Source: Patescibacteria group bacterium (GTDB lineage Bacteria; Patescibacteria; Microgenomatia; Daviesbacterales; UBA10151). From it: a DNA stretch of 64,000 bases. The stretch lies in contig JAMDBX010000042.1 of NCBI GenBank assembly GCA_023487645.1, forward strand, positions 1 through 64,000. Direction: 5' to 3'. The notes beneath the pieces were generated by a model that saw nothing but the letters and a program-made list of their open reading frames with translations, was not told where the DNA came from and ran no database searches. Position numbers and translations under genes: made by a program. Of the stretch, positions 8,738-17,016 are shown piece by piece (within the stretch, counting starts at the first letter, position 1; each line of letters opens with the position of its first letter).

Positions 8738-9625
8738 ATGAAAAGGACATTAATTTTTATACTTTTAGGTCTAATAATTTTGGCCGGGGGAGCACTATTT
8801 GCTTTGCGGGCATTTCCCAAACCCGGGGTTACCCAAACTCCTCCCACTGTAAACCAACCGGCAACAGTTCCCGAGACTAGCTTTACCTTAACTGCTGACA
8901 CTCCCAGCTTAAAAGTCGGGGATACCTTCAAGGTGTCGGTATTGGCCAGATCGGATAGTGACGCGGCTAATCTTTTTGTAGCCAAGCTGCGCTTTCCGGC
9001 TGATTTACTTCAGGCAACCAATATTGATTTAAAGCCTAAGACAGGCAACAGCTTCATTAGTAGCTGGTTTGTCACTAATTGGGTGGAAAATGTCTTTGAT
9101 AATAAATTAGGTTCTGTCAGTTTAGTAGGAGGTGTGCCTAACCCCGGTTTTAAGACAGAACCCCAAGCCAGTCCTAGTGCTATGGCGGAGATTACTTTTA
9201 CCGCCAAAAAGGGAGGTGCCGGGTCCATAACTTTTGATAACACCTCGGCAATTTATAGAAACTCTGATAACACCAACATTTTAAATATTAAAAGGGAAGT
9301 CTCTTTTAAAATCATTGATGCCAGCCAGTCCGCAGCTCCAATTTCCACTATCCGCGGCGACATCAATGGGGATGGAAAAGTGGACTTATCTGATCTCAGT
9401 GCTTTGCTTTCTAAAATTGGTCAAAGTACGATTAGTGCAGGAACGGTGGCTGATTTAAACAGTGATAGTCTTATAAACAGCTTTGATTACTCATCCCTTG
9501 TTAATATTTTGACTATGGGCAATGTAGTTTCCAGCTCTTCATCTGCCAGTTTAGCTACTTCTTCTGCTAACCTGGAAATGATTACCCCTCCGGCGGCATC
9601 CTCCTCATCCCAGTTAAACTTTTAG
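8738..9625 (+). CDS. Membrane-anchored cohesin plus dockerin surface protein
   Basis: 295 residues from ATG 8738; ATG 8732 is too close to the -10 box. An N-terminal hydrophobic helix (residues about 4-24) anchors or exports the protein. A cohesin-like domain follows (about 48-200, SFTLTADTPSLKVGDTFKV, LFVAKLRFPADLLQATN, SVSLVGGVPNPGF, ITFDNTSAIYRNSDNTNIL). A dockerin with two loops comes next (INGDGKVDLSDLSALLSKIG, LNSDSLINSFDYSSL), then a Ser/Ala-rich tail. Both partner modules are on one chain, allowing self-assembly. Closely related to the genes at 9673 and 41810. Confidence 0.8.
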   Translation: MKRTLIFILLGLIILAGGALFALRAFPKPGVTQTPPTVNQPATVPETSFTLTADTPSLKVGDTFKVSVLARSDSDAANLFVAKLRFPADLLQATNIDLKPKTGNSFISSWFVTNWVENVFDNKLGSVSLVGGVPNPGFKTEPQASPSAMAEITFTAKKGGAGSITFDNTSAIYRNSDNTNILNIKREVSFKIIDASQSAAPISTIRGDINGDGKVDLSDLSALLSKIGQSTISAGTVADLNSDSLINSFDYSSLVNILTMGNVVSSSSSASLATSSANLEMITPPAASSSSQLNF

Positions 9626-9637
9626 ATTTTTCTGTTA

Positions 9638-9666
9638 TTGACAAGAAATGAAAGTTTGTTGATACT
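9638..9666 (+). promoter_or_regulatory. Promoter of the 9673 cohesin gene
   Basis: TTGACA at 9638-9643, 17-base spacer, GATACT at 9661-9666; the GTG start at 9673 lies 6 bases further. This predicts a leaderless transcript beginning at or next to GTG. Confidence 0.8.
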
Positions 9667-9672
9667 GGAAAA

Positions 9673-11106
9673 GTGGAAGAAAATTCTTCACAACTTACTT
9701 TAAATAGAAAAACTATCCTGGCTCTGGCAGGTATAGCTGTACTTCTTGGTGCTACGGTTCTGACTGTCTACTTGGTCCAACAAAAGCAAATTTTTAAACC
9801 CCGGGCCTATGAAGCCAAACCCGCCTCTGTCCCTGAGACCAGTTTTACTTTGGCAGGTCCCCATAGTGTGATTGTAGGGCAGCAGGTCAGGATTTCTTTA
9901 TTGGTTAAATCGGACATTGATGCTGCCAACCTGTTTGCCGCTAAATTAAAGTTTCCTGCGGATATGTTGGAAGCAACTTCAGTTAATGTGACCGGAGGTA
10001 CACTAAATCCCACTTCCGGAAAGGTTTGTGCCCAAATAATTACCCGGGCTTGTTTATCTTCTAATCCGCAAGTTTGTGATAATTTCCCCACACCCTGTGA
10101 TGTCCCCAGCGGGTGGGTCGTTTCAGGCAGTTCCAACTCTTCAAACAGTGGGGGCTCTCCGGTGGCCATACCATCCAGCGGACCGTATTGTAAACTTGTC
10201 GAAAAGGGTCCCCGTTATAGTGGCAAGGTTGTTTCCGGAACGACTACCGCAGTCAGTCCGGGCGAGCGTCTTAATCTTGTCGCTTCTATTATCCGCGATG
10301 ATGGTAACCATCGTAATATCCGCTGGGAAACCAGTGGAGGAAATATTCAAAATTCCGCTTGGGATTTGACAGACTGGGTCGCTCCAACCCCCCCTGGCAC
10401 TTATACCGTATCTTTAAGTATCAACAATCTTCCCCAACCAAATTGTATATCCAGCTTTACAGTCAACAACAGCTCTACTGGTTTTATTAAAAATTGGGTG
10501 GAAAATTATGTTGACAACAAAACCGGGACAATTTCGTTGGTTGGGGGTATCCCAACCCCGGGATATAAAACCCAGGTGGGGGAAAATGGGGTAGAGATGG
10601 CCGAAATCACCTTTACCGCCAAAAAGGTTGGGCCGGTAACTATCGCCTTTGACCCGGACTCGGCCATCTATCGGAATTTGGATAATACTAATATTTTAAC
10701 AACCAAAAGGGAAGTTTCTTTCTCTGTAGTTCCAGGGCCGACTCCTTCGTGTACCCCAAAACCACCCTGTTTGGATGCCATCCCCCGCTGTTTAATGGCT
10801 GAACCTGCTACCGGCTGGTGTTCAATAACCCCGGCTCCCACCAAAACACTCACTCCTACCCCCACAATTACCCAGGGAATGAAAGGGGATGTCAACGGTG
10901 ATAATAAAATCGACTTAATCGATATGAGTGTCTTGCTTTCCAACTGGGGTAAAAGCGGGGAGATGGTCGGACGGGCCGATCTAAATGGCGACGGTCTGGT
11001 TAATGTTTTTGACTACTCGGCGATGATTAAACTATTGATTGATAATAAAGTTATCAAAGGGATCAGTGATCTCCCGGCTACTTTAAATATTTCCAATACC
11101 CGTTAA
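9673..11106 (+). CDS. Membrane-anchored cohesin protein with inserted Ig-like segment and dockerin
   Basis: 477 residues, GTG start. An N-terminal transmembrane helix (about 12-36) is followed by the juxtamembrane motif QQKQIFKPRAYEA. The cohesin begins at PETSFTLAGPHSVIVGQQ and continues to KFPADMLEATSVNV. It is then interrupted by about 130 residues, including a Cys-rich stretch (TRACLSSNPQVCDNFPTPC) and an Ig/PKD-like beta domain (SPGERLNLVASIIRDDG), and resumes at KNWVENYVDNKTGTISLVGG. A Pro/Thr linker with paired cysteines leads to a two-loop dockerin (VNGDNKIDLIDMSVLLSNWG, LNGDGLVNVFDYSAM). Role: surface adhesion or assembly; no catalytic domain seen. Confidence 0.8.
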   Translation: MEENSSQLTLNRKTILALAGIAVLLGATVLTVYLVQQKQIFKPRAYEAKPASVPETSFTLAGPHSVIVGQQVRISLLVKSDIDAANLFAAKLKFPADMLEATSVNVTGGTLNPTSGKVCAQIITRACLSSNPQVCDNFPTPCDVPSGWVVSGSSNSSNSGGSPVAIPSSGPYCKLVEKGPRYSGKVVSGTTTAVSPGERLNLVASIIRDDGNHRNIRWETSGGNIQNSAWDLTDWVAPTPPGTYTVSLSINNLPQPNCISSFTVNNSSTGFIKNWVENYVDNKTGTISLVGGIPTPGYKTQVGENGVEMAEITFTAKKVGPVTIAFDPDSAIYRNLDNTNILTTKREVSFSVVPGPTPSCTPKPPCLDAIPRCLMAEPATGWCSITPAPTKTLTPTPTITQGMKGDVNGDNKIDLIDMSVLLSNWGKSGEMVGRADLNGDGLVNVFDYSAMIKLLIDNKVIKGISDLPATLNISNTR

Positions 11107-11120
11107 AATTTTGGCCAAAA

Positions 11121-11160
11121 AAATACCGCCTCTTGTGGTTTAAACCTTAAGGCGGTATTT
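11121..11160. terminator. Bidirectional terminator between the cohesin gene and rplL
   Basis: Inverted repeat AAATACCGCC / GGCGGTATTT with a 20-base loop, A-rich on the left and T-rich on the right, placed exactly between convergent genes. It can terminate both strands. Confidence 0.8.
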
Positions 11161-11174
11161 AAAAGAAAATAAAA

Positions 11175-11618
11175 TTACTGAAGTTCTACGGTTCCACCGG
11201 CTTCAGTGAGTTTCTTTTTAGCTTCTTCTGCTGTTTGCTTGTTTACACCTTCCAGTACGGGTTTTGGTGCACCGTCAACTAAATCCTTGGCTTCTTTCAA
11301 ACCTAATGTTTGGACCAGTTCTCGCACAGCTTTAATGACACTAATTTTATTAGCGCCACCACTGGTGAGGATGACGTTAAAGGTGGTTTTTTCTTCTGCA
11401 GGCTCTGCAGCAACGGCTGGAGCGGCAACTCCGGCCATGGCTACGGGAGCGGCAGCGGAAACACCAAAGCGCTCTTCTAAAGCCTTAACTAAATCAGCAA
11501 GTTCTAAAACAGAAAGTTTTTCGATAGAATCGATAATGGTCTGAAGATTGACAGAAACAGTTTTAGTTTCTTTCTTCTCTTTTTTTACTTCTTCTTGTGT
11601 TTGTACTTCGTCGTTCAT
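11175..11618 (-). CDS. rplL: 50S ribosomal protein L7/L12
   Basis: 147 residues. A charged N-terminal extension of about 22 residues precedes the dimerisation domain ([20 protein letters not shown]), the Ala-rich hinge and the C-terminal factor-binding domain ([20 protein letters not shown], then [16 protein letters not shown]). L7/L12 forms the ribosomal stalk that recruits translation GTPases. It lies 41 bases downstream of rplJ, the usual order. The family is normally about 120-125 residues; the extra length is the N-terminal Glu/Lys segment. Confidence 0.97.
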   Translation of the reverse strand: MNDEVQTQEEVKKEKKETKTVSVNLQTIIDSIEKLSVLELADLVKALEERFGVSAAAPVAMAGVAAPAVAAEPAEEKTTFNVILTSGGANKISVIKAVRELVQTLGLKEAKDLVDGAPKPVLEGVNKQTAEEAKKKLTEAGGTVELQ

Positions 11619-11659
11619 GGTATTAATCTTAAACCTAAAATTTTAAGTTTAAGGTTTAT

Positions 11660-12190
11660 CTATTCACCTCCCTTGCTTTTTCTAATTTGATCTAATGCAT
11701 AGACTAAGTTTCTTAAGTTTCCTTGAAGGACCGTGACCATGCCTTGTAGCGGGGCATTAATTAGTCCAACCACTTGGCCGCGGAGCTGCTGTTTGCCGGG
11801 CAAGTTGGCGAGGCGGGTAATGGAAAAAGCATCTAAAAATTGACCGTTAAGAAAACCTCCTTTAACTTTACCAATTCCGGTATCTTTAAATATCTTAGTT
11901 AGTGTCTTGATGGGAGAAATTTCGTCATCATAAGCAAAAAGGGTAGCGGTAGGGCCGGTTTTGATTGTGGAATCTGCAACCTCCATCCCAGCCTGCTTTA
12001 AGGAGATGTCCAGTAAAGTATTTTTGGTCACCAGAAGTTGGGCTTCCTGGTCACGGAGCTTATTTCGAAGGTCAGATAATTGGCTCATGGTTAGACCTTT
12101 GTAATCAGTTAAAACTACTGATTTTGAGGACTTTAATTTTTCAGTCAGTTCTGTAACGGTTTGTTCTTTTTGTACTCTAGTTTTTGGCAT
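11660..12190 (-). CDS. rplJ: 50S ribosomal protein L10
   Basis: 176 residues from the ATG at 12190 (MPKTRVQKEQTVTELTEKLK). This start is fixed by an AGGAG 7 bases upstream; in-frame codons further up lie in the leader RNA. LTDYKGLTMSQLSDLRNKLR and VTKNTLLDISL are L10 motifs, and the C-terminal helix that binds L12 is present. L10 is the stalk base on 23S rRNA and usually represses its own mRNA through the leader, which fits the structured leader here. First gene of rplJ-rplL. Confidence 0.96.
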   Translation of the reverse strand: MPKTRVQKEQTVTELTEKLKSSKSVVLTDYKGLTMSQLSDLRNKLRDQEAQLLVTKNTLLDISLKQAGMEVADSTIKTGPTATLFAYDDEISPIKTLTKIFKDTGIGKVKGGFLNGQFLDAFSITRLANLPGKQQLRGQVVGLINAPLQGMVTVLQGNLRNLVYALDQIRKSKGGE

Positions 12191-12348
12191 AAAAAAACTC
12201 CTTTCGAGGAGTTTGTTGGCTAAAATATTAAGTATCAAGCTCAGATTTACTCAAAAACCTAATACCTATTTTAAACTTTAAACGCCTCGGTGAGTCTTTG
12301 ACCTTAAGTCAAAGTTTAACCTTTTTTAAGGGCTCACTTTCTCAAGCA
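12191..12348 (-). promoter_or_regulatory. Candidate L10 leader with SD-sequestering hairpin
   Basis: The predicted leader is about 158 nt. Just before the rplJ ATG, bases 12195-12214 form an 8-bp stem with a CGAA loop (RNA sense AAACUCCU / AGGAGUUU), followed by a U-run reaching the AUG. The 3' arm contains the AGGAG Shine-Dalgarno, so the hairpin could block translation or stop transcription. Further upstream, a stem of AACUUUGAC / GGUCAAAG and the segment CACCGAGGCG lie where L10 leaders bind the L10-L12 complex. Structure seen directly; L10 control inferred. Confidence 0.65.
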
Positions 12349-12354
12349 AGAGTA

Positions 12355-12383
12355 ATTGTAATAGTAATTTGCCTCCCTGTCAA
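12355..12383 (-). promoter_or_regulatory. rplJ-rplL promoter
   Basis: On the minus strand TTGACA (12378-12383), 17-base spacer and TACAAT (12355-12360). The start point near 12348 gives a leader of about 158 nt. One of the best sigma-70-type promoters in the window, in contrast to the leaderless genes. Confidence 0.8.
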
Positions 12384-12394
12384 CTCTTTGAAAC

Positions 12395-13342
12395 TTATAG
12401 TTTGGCAAGACCTTGTTCGAGTTGGTGAATTGAGTTACGATAAGATTCAATCGATAGTAGAACATGAGATGCTTCTAAAAGTTTGGGAAGAGAATTAGAA
12501 GTCTCTGTAGATACATCAGGTTTTGGGTATTTGATTTGTTCAATCTCTTTATATCTTTGATCGATTAAGGGATCTGGTATTCGGTCATAAATTGTTTCTA
12601 AAAATTGATCCGGGGACAAGTCTGCCCCTTCTTGTTGTAAGGCTTGGTACAGTTCTCTTTGGGAATCTACCCTAATATTATGAGAACGTTCATTTTGTAG
12701 AGTTGATCTAACAGTATCACCAGCTACATATTGTTCAGGGTGAGAAATTTGTCTTCTGGCATGCCTTTCTGAAAGCGCCCATAAAGTTCCGTAAATTGAT
12801 GGCCCACCTATTTCTCCTAAAATTGATCCAATATTCGGTATAATGCCGGCAGCGTGCATGCTATTAATAGTATAGTAATCGACAACACTTAGTGTTGCTG
12901 TACCAACAAATACAGATGTAAGCACATTTCTCATTGTTGTTAATTCTTTTGAAGGAAATCCCAATAAACGAGGTCTTTCGATATAATGTTTAGTGAACGC
13001 TGCTAAATCTTTTTCAAATTCCTCTGTTGGATAAGATTCTGGAGAGGTTCTTAAAATGGCGTGTATCAATCCTTCATCTATGCCATAAACAGCCAAGGTA
13101 GAGTTTATCCTAGTCGAGCCGTCGGGAAAATTGGGAACATCATAATCTGGGCGGTTAAAAATTTGCCACCTGGATTTTTTAGTTGGGATATCAGTAGTTT
13201 TTGAAAATCCTAACTCTTCAGCAATTTGAGGGAGATTATTAAAAGATCCGAGTGTAAGTAAATCTTTTTTGATCCACGAGTTGGCCAGGGTATTATATTG
13301 TTCAGGGGGTCTGTAAGCTTGATTTTCAATAGTTGTTTGCAT
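12395..13342 (-). CDS. Unknown protein with a central hydrophobic region
   Basis: 315 residues, no family recognised. The first 140 residues are soluble-looking, with RWQIFNRPDYDVPNFPDGST. Residues about 140-200 contain two moderately hydrophobic stretches (LTSVFVGTATLSVVDYY; GIIPNIGSILGEIGGPSIYG). The C-terminal third is charged and helical. A good promoter precedes it (TTGACA-18-TATAAA, 13357-13386, 14 bases before ATG). It ends 12 bases from the rplJ promoter. Confidence 0.7.
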   Translation of the reverse strand: MQTTIENQAYRPPEQYNTLANSWIKKDLLTLGSFNNLPQIAEELGFSKTTDIPTKKSRWQIFNRPDYDVPNFPDGSTRINSTLAVYGIDEGLIHAILRTSPESYPTEEFEKDLAAFTKHYIERPRLLGFPSKELTTMRNVLTSVFVGTATLSVVDYYTINSMHAAGIIPNIGSILGEIGGPSIYGTLWALSERHARRQISHPEQYVAGDTVRSTLQNERSHNIRVDSQRELYQALQQEGADLSPDQFLETIYDRIPDPLIDQRYKEIEQIKYPKPDVSTETSNSLPKLLEASHVLLSIESYRNSIHQLEQGLAKL

Positions 13343-13356
13343 TATTTACTTTCAAA

Positions 13357-13386
13357 TTTATACACTACGAGAAGTAATCTTGTCAA
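13357..13386 (-). promoter_or_regulatory. Promoter of the unknown gene at 12395-13342
   Basis: Minus strand TTGACA (13381-13386), 18-base spacer, TATAAA (13357-13362); the ATG follows after 14 bases. Confidence 0.7.
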
Positions 13387-13408
13387 TACATTTGAATTAT
13401 CAAGTTTT

Positions 13409-14314
13409 TTACATGGCTGGGACCCAGATCCAGTAGCCTCCTTGGTTAGAGCCTTTGGGTTCAGAGCCTGAAGGGGTAGAGTCATAGCCTCCGATGGGAA
13501 GAGTTGTATTTAAGCTGGCTGAACCGGTAGCCACCGGAGGGGGTGAGGAGTACCAGATTCCGGAAGAGCCGGTTTTACTGAAATTATTAAGGATATAGCT
13601 TAAATCTAAATTATTAACCACGCCGTCACCGTTGATATCCGCCCGGGAGTTCCAGCTGGCCGAAGCAGAGGTTGTTCCGTAAAGGTTTTTGGCAATCGTG
13701 TAATCTGCGGAATTGATAGTGTTGTCTTCGTTTAAATCCCCGGAAGTAAGCGTGATCGGTTGGCCGTCGTTCAGGTTGGTTTCTGTCGGACTCATGACAA
13801 AAGTGATGCCGTTGTCAATTTGGGCCGGACCCTTAATATAGGCAGTGTAAGTGGAACCAACAGTAAGCCCGGCCAGGCTTAATCCGGTGAAGGCTCCCGA
13901 TGGCGGAAAGTCAACTGTAAAGCTTAACAGGTATTGGGGTTTAGTAGCCACTCCACCGGAAGCAACGCCAACGAAAGCTTTAGTTGCGTAATTGCCGGCT
14001 GTCCGGCCTTCAATGGCGATTTTCAAGTTGAGTGTCGGGCCAAAACTCAAGTTTGCCCCATAAGAGGAAGATGCAGCTACTGTAGGTGTGGGAGAAGCTT
14101 CAAGTAACTTATTGATATCCGCAAGGGTAGAATCATGAGGCACCTCGCGGGGTTGGGTAACGGGACCGGGTATTTGAGCGGTAGTTTTTTTACCTTGAGC
14201 TCTAGAGTCCAGGGATTGGGTATTTTTAATCAGGACAAAAGCAATCGGGATACTGGCAAGGATTAGAATAAAGCCGATGATGATCAAAATTTGTTGCTTT
14301 GTAAGTTCGGGCAT
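13409..14314 (-). CDS. Membrane-anchored dockerin protein
   Basis: 301 residues. An N-terminal helix (about 9-28) is followed by the juxtamembrane motif NTQSLDSRAQGKK, similar to that of the cohesin proteins. A beta-rich domain occupies about 80-190 (SSYGANLSFGPTLNLKIAIE). A dockerin-like pair of loops follows (LNEDNTINSADYTIAKNLYG, INGDGVVNNLDLSYIL), then a Gly/Ser/Pro tail ending in GGYWIWVPAM. It could dock onto the cohesin proteins elsewhere in the window. No catalytic motif seen. Confidence 0.75.
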   Translation of the reverse strand: MPELTKQQILIIIGFILILASIPIAFVLIKNTQSLDSRAQGKKTTAQIPGPVTQPREVPHDSTLADINKLLEASPTPTVAASSSYGANLSFGPTLNLKIAIEGRTAGNYATKAFVGVASGGVATKPQYLLSFTVDFPPSGAFTGLSLAGLTVGSTYTAYIKGPAQIDNGITFVMSPTETNLNDGQPITLTSGDLNEDNTINSADYTIAKNLYGTTSASASWNSRADINGDGVVNNLDLSYILNNFSKTGSSGIWYSSPPPVATGSASLNTTLPIGGYDSTPSGSEPKGSNQGGYWIWVPAM

Positions 14315-14420
14315 GTTGCTTGGTAATTATTAGGATTTCTAACAAAAACATACCATATTTTGATCTCTTTTCCTATCTTTGGTTATCGCTAAACAGAGAA
14401 AGAATTGTTAATATAATTGC

Positions 14421-15416
14421 ATGGTCTCAAGGAAAATATTGTTGCGGATTGCAATTAATTCGGCAATCGGCTTAGGATTAGTCTTTATTTGGAGTCGGTT
14501 TGTTAATTTAGGGGAGATTGTTAAAATTTTAAAGACCGTTGATGTTAAACTGGCTCTGCTTTTTTTCCTCTTCTTTGTCATTTCCACCTTGCTTCGGGGC
14601 TGGCGGTTGAAGCTGCTGCTTTCCGGTTATAAACTGCCTTTTAAAGATGCGGTTACCTTAAATCTAGTAAGCCAGTTTCTTTCTTTTACCATCCCGATTC
14701 GTGCAGGGGAGTTGGTAAAAAGTGTCTATCTTACCTCTCAATTTGATCTTCCCTTGGGTAAAACTATAATTTGGGTGTTTATTGACCGATTCCTGGATTT
14801 TTGGGCGGTACTATTTTTAATTACTTTGCTTTTGGGTTTGGTGCCGACGGTGATGTCCGGCAATCTCATCAAAGCGGTTTTTATCCTTCTGGCAGGTTTC
14901 ACTTTGGCCTCAATTATCGTTGTCAGCAGTCAAAATTTTGCCAAAAGAGCCACTGTTTTTTTAAGCCATTTTCTAGTTTTTGATAAATTAAAGAGTTGGT
15001 TTGTCAATTTTACCCATACGGCCATTGACGGTTTTGAGGTTTTACGCCGCCATCCTCTGGAGTTGCTTTCTTTGGTCGGGTTAACCTTGGCGGCTTTAAT
15101 TTCTGATAGCCTAATCTGGTTGGTCATGTTCCGTTCTTTGGGAGTGGATGTGGGGATTTTTAAAAGTGTGATGGGCAACTGCCTGACAGCATTAACTTTT
15201 CTAGTCCCGGCGGCTCCTGGTTACGTGGGCTCGGCAGAGGCGGCGGGATTGGCGGTCTTTGGAGGAGTTTTAGGTTTTGAGGCCAACATTGTTTCGGCCG
15301 CGGCAGTGCTTTTCCATATCCTGACCCTGATTACCCTGCCCATTTTTGGGATCAGTTCCCTTTATATCTTAAAATTTGACCTCAATTTGGTTTGGAAAAA
15401 ACTTCGAGGAGGATAA
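14421..15416 (+). CDS. UPF0104 / LPG-synthase-type flippase-like membrane protein
   Basis: 331 residues with about eight transmembrane helices. RGWRLKLLLSGYKLPFKDAV, FLSFTIPIRAGELVKSVYL and FLVPAAPGYVGSAEAAGLAVF are the conserved segments of the lysylphosphatidylglycerol synthase transmembrane family (UPF0104, glycosyltransferase-2-associated). Relatives move or modify lipids. A TATAAT box ends 3 bases before the ATG. No catalytic LPG-synthase domain is attached, so lipid or glycolipid transport is the more likely role. Confidence 0.8.
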   Translation: MVSRKILLRIAINSAIGLGLVFIWSRFVNLGEIVKILKTVDVKLALLFFLFFVISTLLRGWRLKLLLSGYKLPFKDAVTLNLVSQFLSFTIPIRAGELVKSVYLTSQFDLPLGKTIIWVFIDRFLDFWAVLFLITLLLGLVPTVMSGNLIKAVFILLAGFTLASIIVVSSQNFAKRATVFLSHFLVFDKLKSWFVNFTHTAIDGFEVLRRHPLELLSLVGLTLAALISDSLIWLVMFRSLGVDVGIFKSVMGNCLTALTFLVPAAPGYVGSAEAAGLAVFGGVLGFEANIVSAAAVLFHILTLITLPIFGISSLYILKFDLNLVWKKLRGG

Positions 15417-15475
15417 AAATTTTAAATAATAAATCAATTTTGATTGGGTAACTGAATACCGAACTTTCTGCCAGT

Positions 15476-16135
15476 TCAGGATGCTCCGCTAGTATCGGAT
15501 CTGCTTTCTGGTGATATAGATGAAAGAAAATTATCATTCTTTAAACGGTAGAAAAGTCCAAAGGGGTAATCTTTTATACAGTGTTGGTATTTACCATCAG
15601 CAAAATCAGTCAGATCACTTATAATTAACTTAAATAATCCATTAATATCTTTGCCTTGTCCAAAATTACTATTAAAGTAAACTTCGCTCCAGCCAATACT
15701 TAAAAGGTCTGTGCCAACTGTTTCTTTGCCATAAGGTTTTTTTCTTGCAATTTTTGCCACCAAATCTCCAATTTGGGCTACTTCCGCATATAATCCAGCT
15801 TCTCCTCCGTATTTAATACATTCTTTTAGCTGAAAGGCTTGTCTTCTGGCATTTGGCCATTTGCAAATATTACATAGGGCATCTTCAACGGACTGCAGCA
15901 CTCTTAGATTTGGGATATAGTCATATACAAATTGAACGGGTAAAGCAAAACGCATTGGGCCTGCCCAAGCAAACCCGTCACAAAATTCTCTCTTTTCTTT
16001 TTCCATATGATGCTGATGGGCATCAAAATATTTCCTAAACAAACACTCTTGAACTAACGCAATTCTTCTTTTAAAGTCCGGGTGATGTTGTAATTTATAA
16101 TCTGGGGCAAAAGGATCATGTTTATCTTCTACCAT
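15476..16135 (-). CDS. Unknown soluble protein
   Basis: 219 residues, no family recognised. The N-terminus is His-rich (DYKLQHHPDFKRR, DAHQHHMEKEKRE) and a cysteine pair lies in ALCNICKWPNARRQAF. No signal peptide. It follows the gene at 16145-16864 by 9 bases, yet has its own promoter pattern inside that gene's end (TTGGTG-17-TAAAAT, 6 bases before ATG). Confidence 0.65.
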   Translation of the reverse strand: MVEDKHDPFAPDYKLQHHPDFKRRIALVQECLFRKYFDAHQHHMEKEKREFCDGFAWAGPMRFALPVQFVYDYIPNLRVLQSVEDALCNICKWPNARRQAFQLKECIKYGGEAGLYAEVAQIGDLVAKIARKKPYGKETVGTDLLSIGWSEVYFNSNFGQGKDINGLFKLIISDLTDFADGKYQHCIKDYPFGLFYRLKNDNFLSSISPESRSDTSGAS

Positions 16136-16141
16136 AAAAGT

Positions 16142-16170
16142 ATTTTAGTTCGAAGGTGGAACGGCACCAA
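16142..16170 (-). promoter_or_regulatory. Promoter of the 15476-16135 gene
   Basis: Minus strand TTGGTG (16165-16170), 17-base spacer, TAAAAT (16142-16147), then 6 bases to ATG at 16135. It overlaps the end of the upstream gene. Confidence 0.55.
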
Positions 16171-16864
16171 CCCTTTCTAAAAAGTCATTAAGACTATTAT
16201 TAATAATTCTGTGTTCATTTGAAGCCATTTCTGTAATAGGTCTTGATGGAGTATCGTATCCACGAAGTTCGTCGTCAGTAAATTCAACTATAAGGCTAAA
16301 ATTAAATAAGTCTTCGCTTGGATCTTTTTCAAAGTAAACTGTCACCGCATCTATTTCAGGGGTAAGGTTATAAATACCAAAATCTAAATATATATCATCT
16401 TTATCCGATGGAATACTTGCATAGTAAAGAGCACTATTTTCATTTAAGGGCACTAATAACTCTGGCCCAGTTACTTCAACTCCATTTGACTCAGGGAGCT
16501 TTCCATTTTTCAATACAAAATTTTTTACTAGCCGTACAGTTTCTATAAGTTTTTTGGCTTCATCTTCTGTTATAACAATTTCGGATCTGGCTATTGTGGG
16601 ATTAGTAAGGCCAAGTAAGGTTCGGTAAGCGTTTTCTATCATTTCCTGGCTTCTTTTTCGAGGTCTTGATTTATCAAGATCTAAATTTTTTATTCTCTCA
16701 AGAGTCGCTTCATCAAATATATCTTCAGGTGCAAGAGAATCAGCATATTTTATTGCCTTGTCTGATGCCTGAAAACCTGTGAATTCCTTCAGTAAAGATT
16801 CTTTTTTTCTTTTCGCTGCTATTTCTGCTAAATTAGCAGATATAATTTTAATTCTTTCACTCAT
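16145..16864 (-). CDS. Unknown soluble protein
   Basis: 239 residues from ATG 16864 (MSERIKIISANLAEIAAKRK). This start is set by the promoter TTGATT-17-TATAAT ending 7 bases upstream; the open frame extends further only because it runs into a dispersed repeat. The N-terminal half is helical and basic; the C-terminal half holds beta segments (DDIYLDFGIYNLTPEIDAVTV). No family recognised. It may form an operon with the next gene, 9 bases downstream. Confidence 0.65.
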   Translation of the reverse strand: MSERIKIISANLAEIAAKRKKESLLKEFTGFQASDKAIKYADSLAPEDIFDEATLERIKNLDLDKSRPRKRSQEMIENAYRTLLGLTNPTIARSEIVITEDEAKKLIETVRLVKNFVLKNGKLPESNGVEVTGPELLVPLNENSALYYASIPSDKDDIYLDFGIYNLTPEIDAVTVYFEKDPSEDLFNFSLIVEFTDDELRGYDTPSRPITEMASNEHRIINNSLNDFLERVGAVPPSN

Positions 16865-16871
16865 GAGTCGG

Positions 16872-16900
16872 ATTATAAACAACCTTGATTCTATAATCAA
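16872..16900 (-). promoter_or_regulatory. Promoter of the 16145-16864 gene
   Basis: Minus strand TTGATT (16895-16900), exactly 17 bases, TATAAT (16872-16877), then 7 bases to ATG. A leaderless transcript is predicted. Confidence 0.8.
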
Positions 16901-16933
16901 CCTTGATGACTGTAACAGCTCAGAGGTTTCCAA

Positions 16934-16972
16934 AAGGCTGTCATTGCGAGCGTAGCGAAGCAATCTTTCGAC
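16934..16972. repeat. Dispersed palindromic repeat (GTCATTGCGA family)
   Basis: GTCATTGCGAGCG followed by TAGCGAAGCAATC has the same ends (TGTCATTGCGA, GAAGCAATC) as copies at 28250-28380, 58795-58880 and 61125-61190. It lies between rplA and an unknown gene. Confidence 0.65.
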
Positions 16973-17016
16973 TTTCTCAGGATAAGTCTTAAAATTAGGG
17001 GTTTTAAAATTTAAAG

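Noticed and set aside
16865..16963. Upstream start for the 16145 protein (MLRYARND...)
   Set aside because: The extension is repeat-derived and lies over a clear TTGATT-17-TATAAT promoter.
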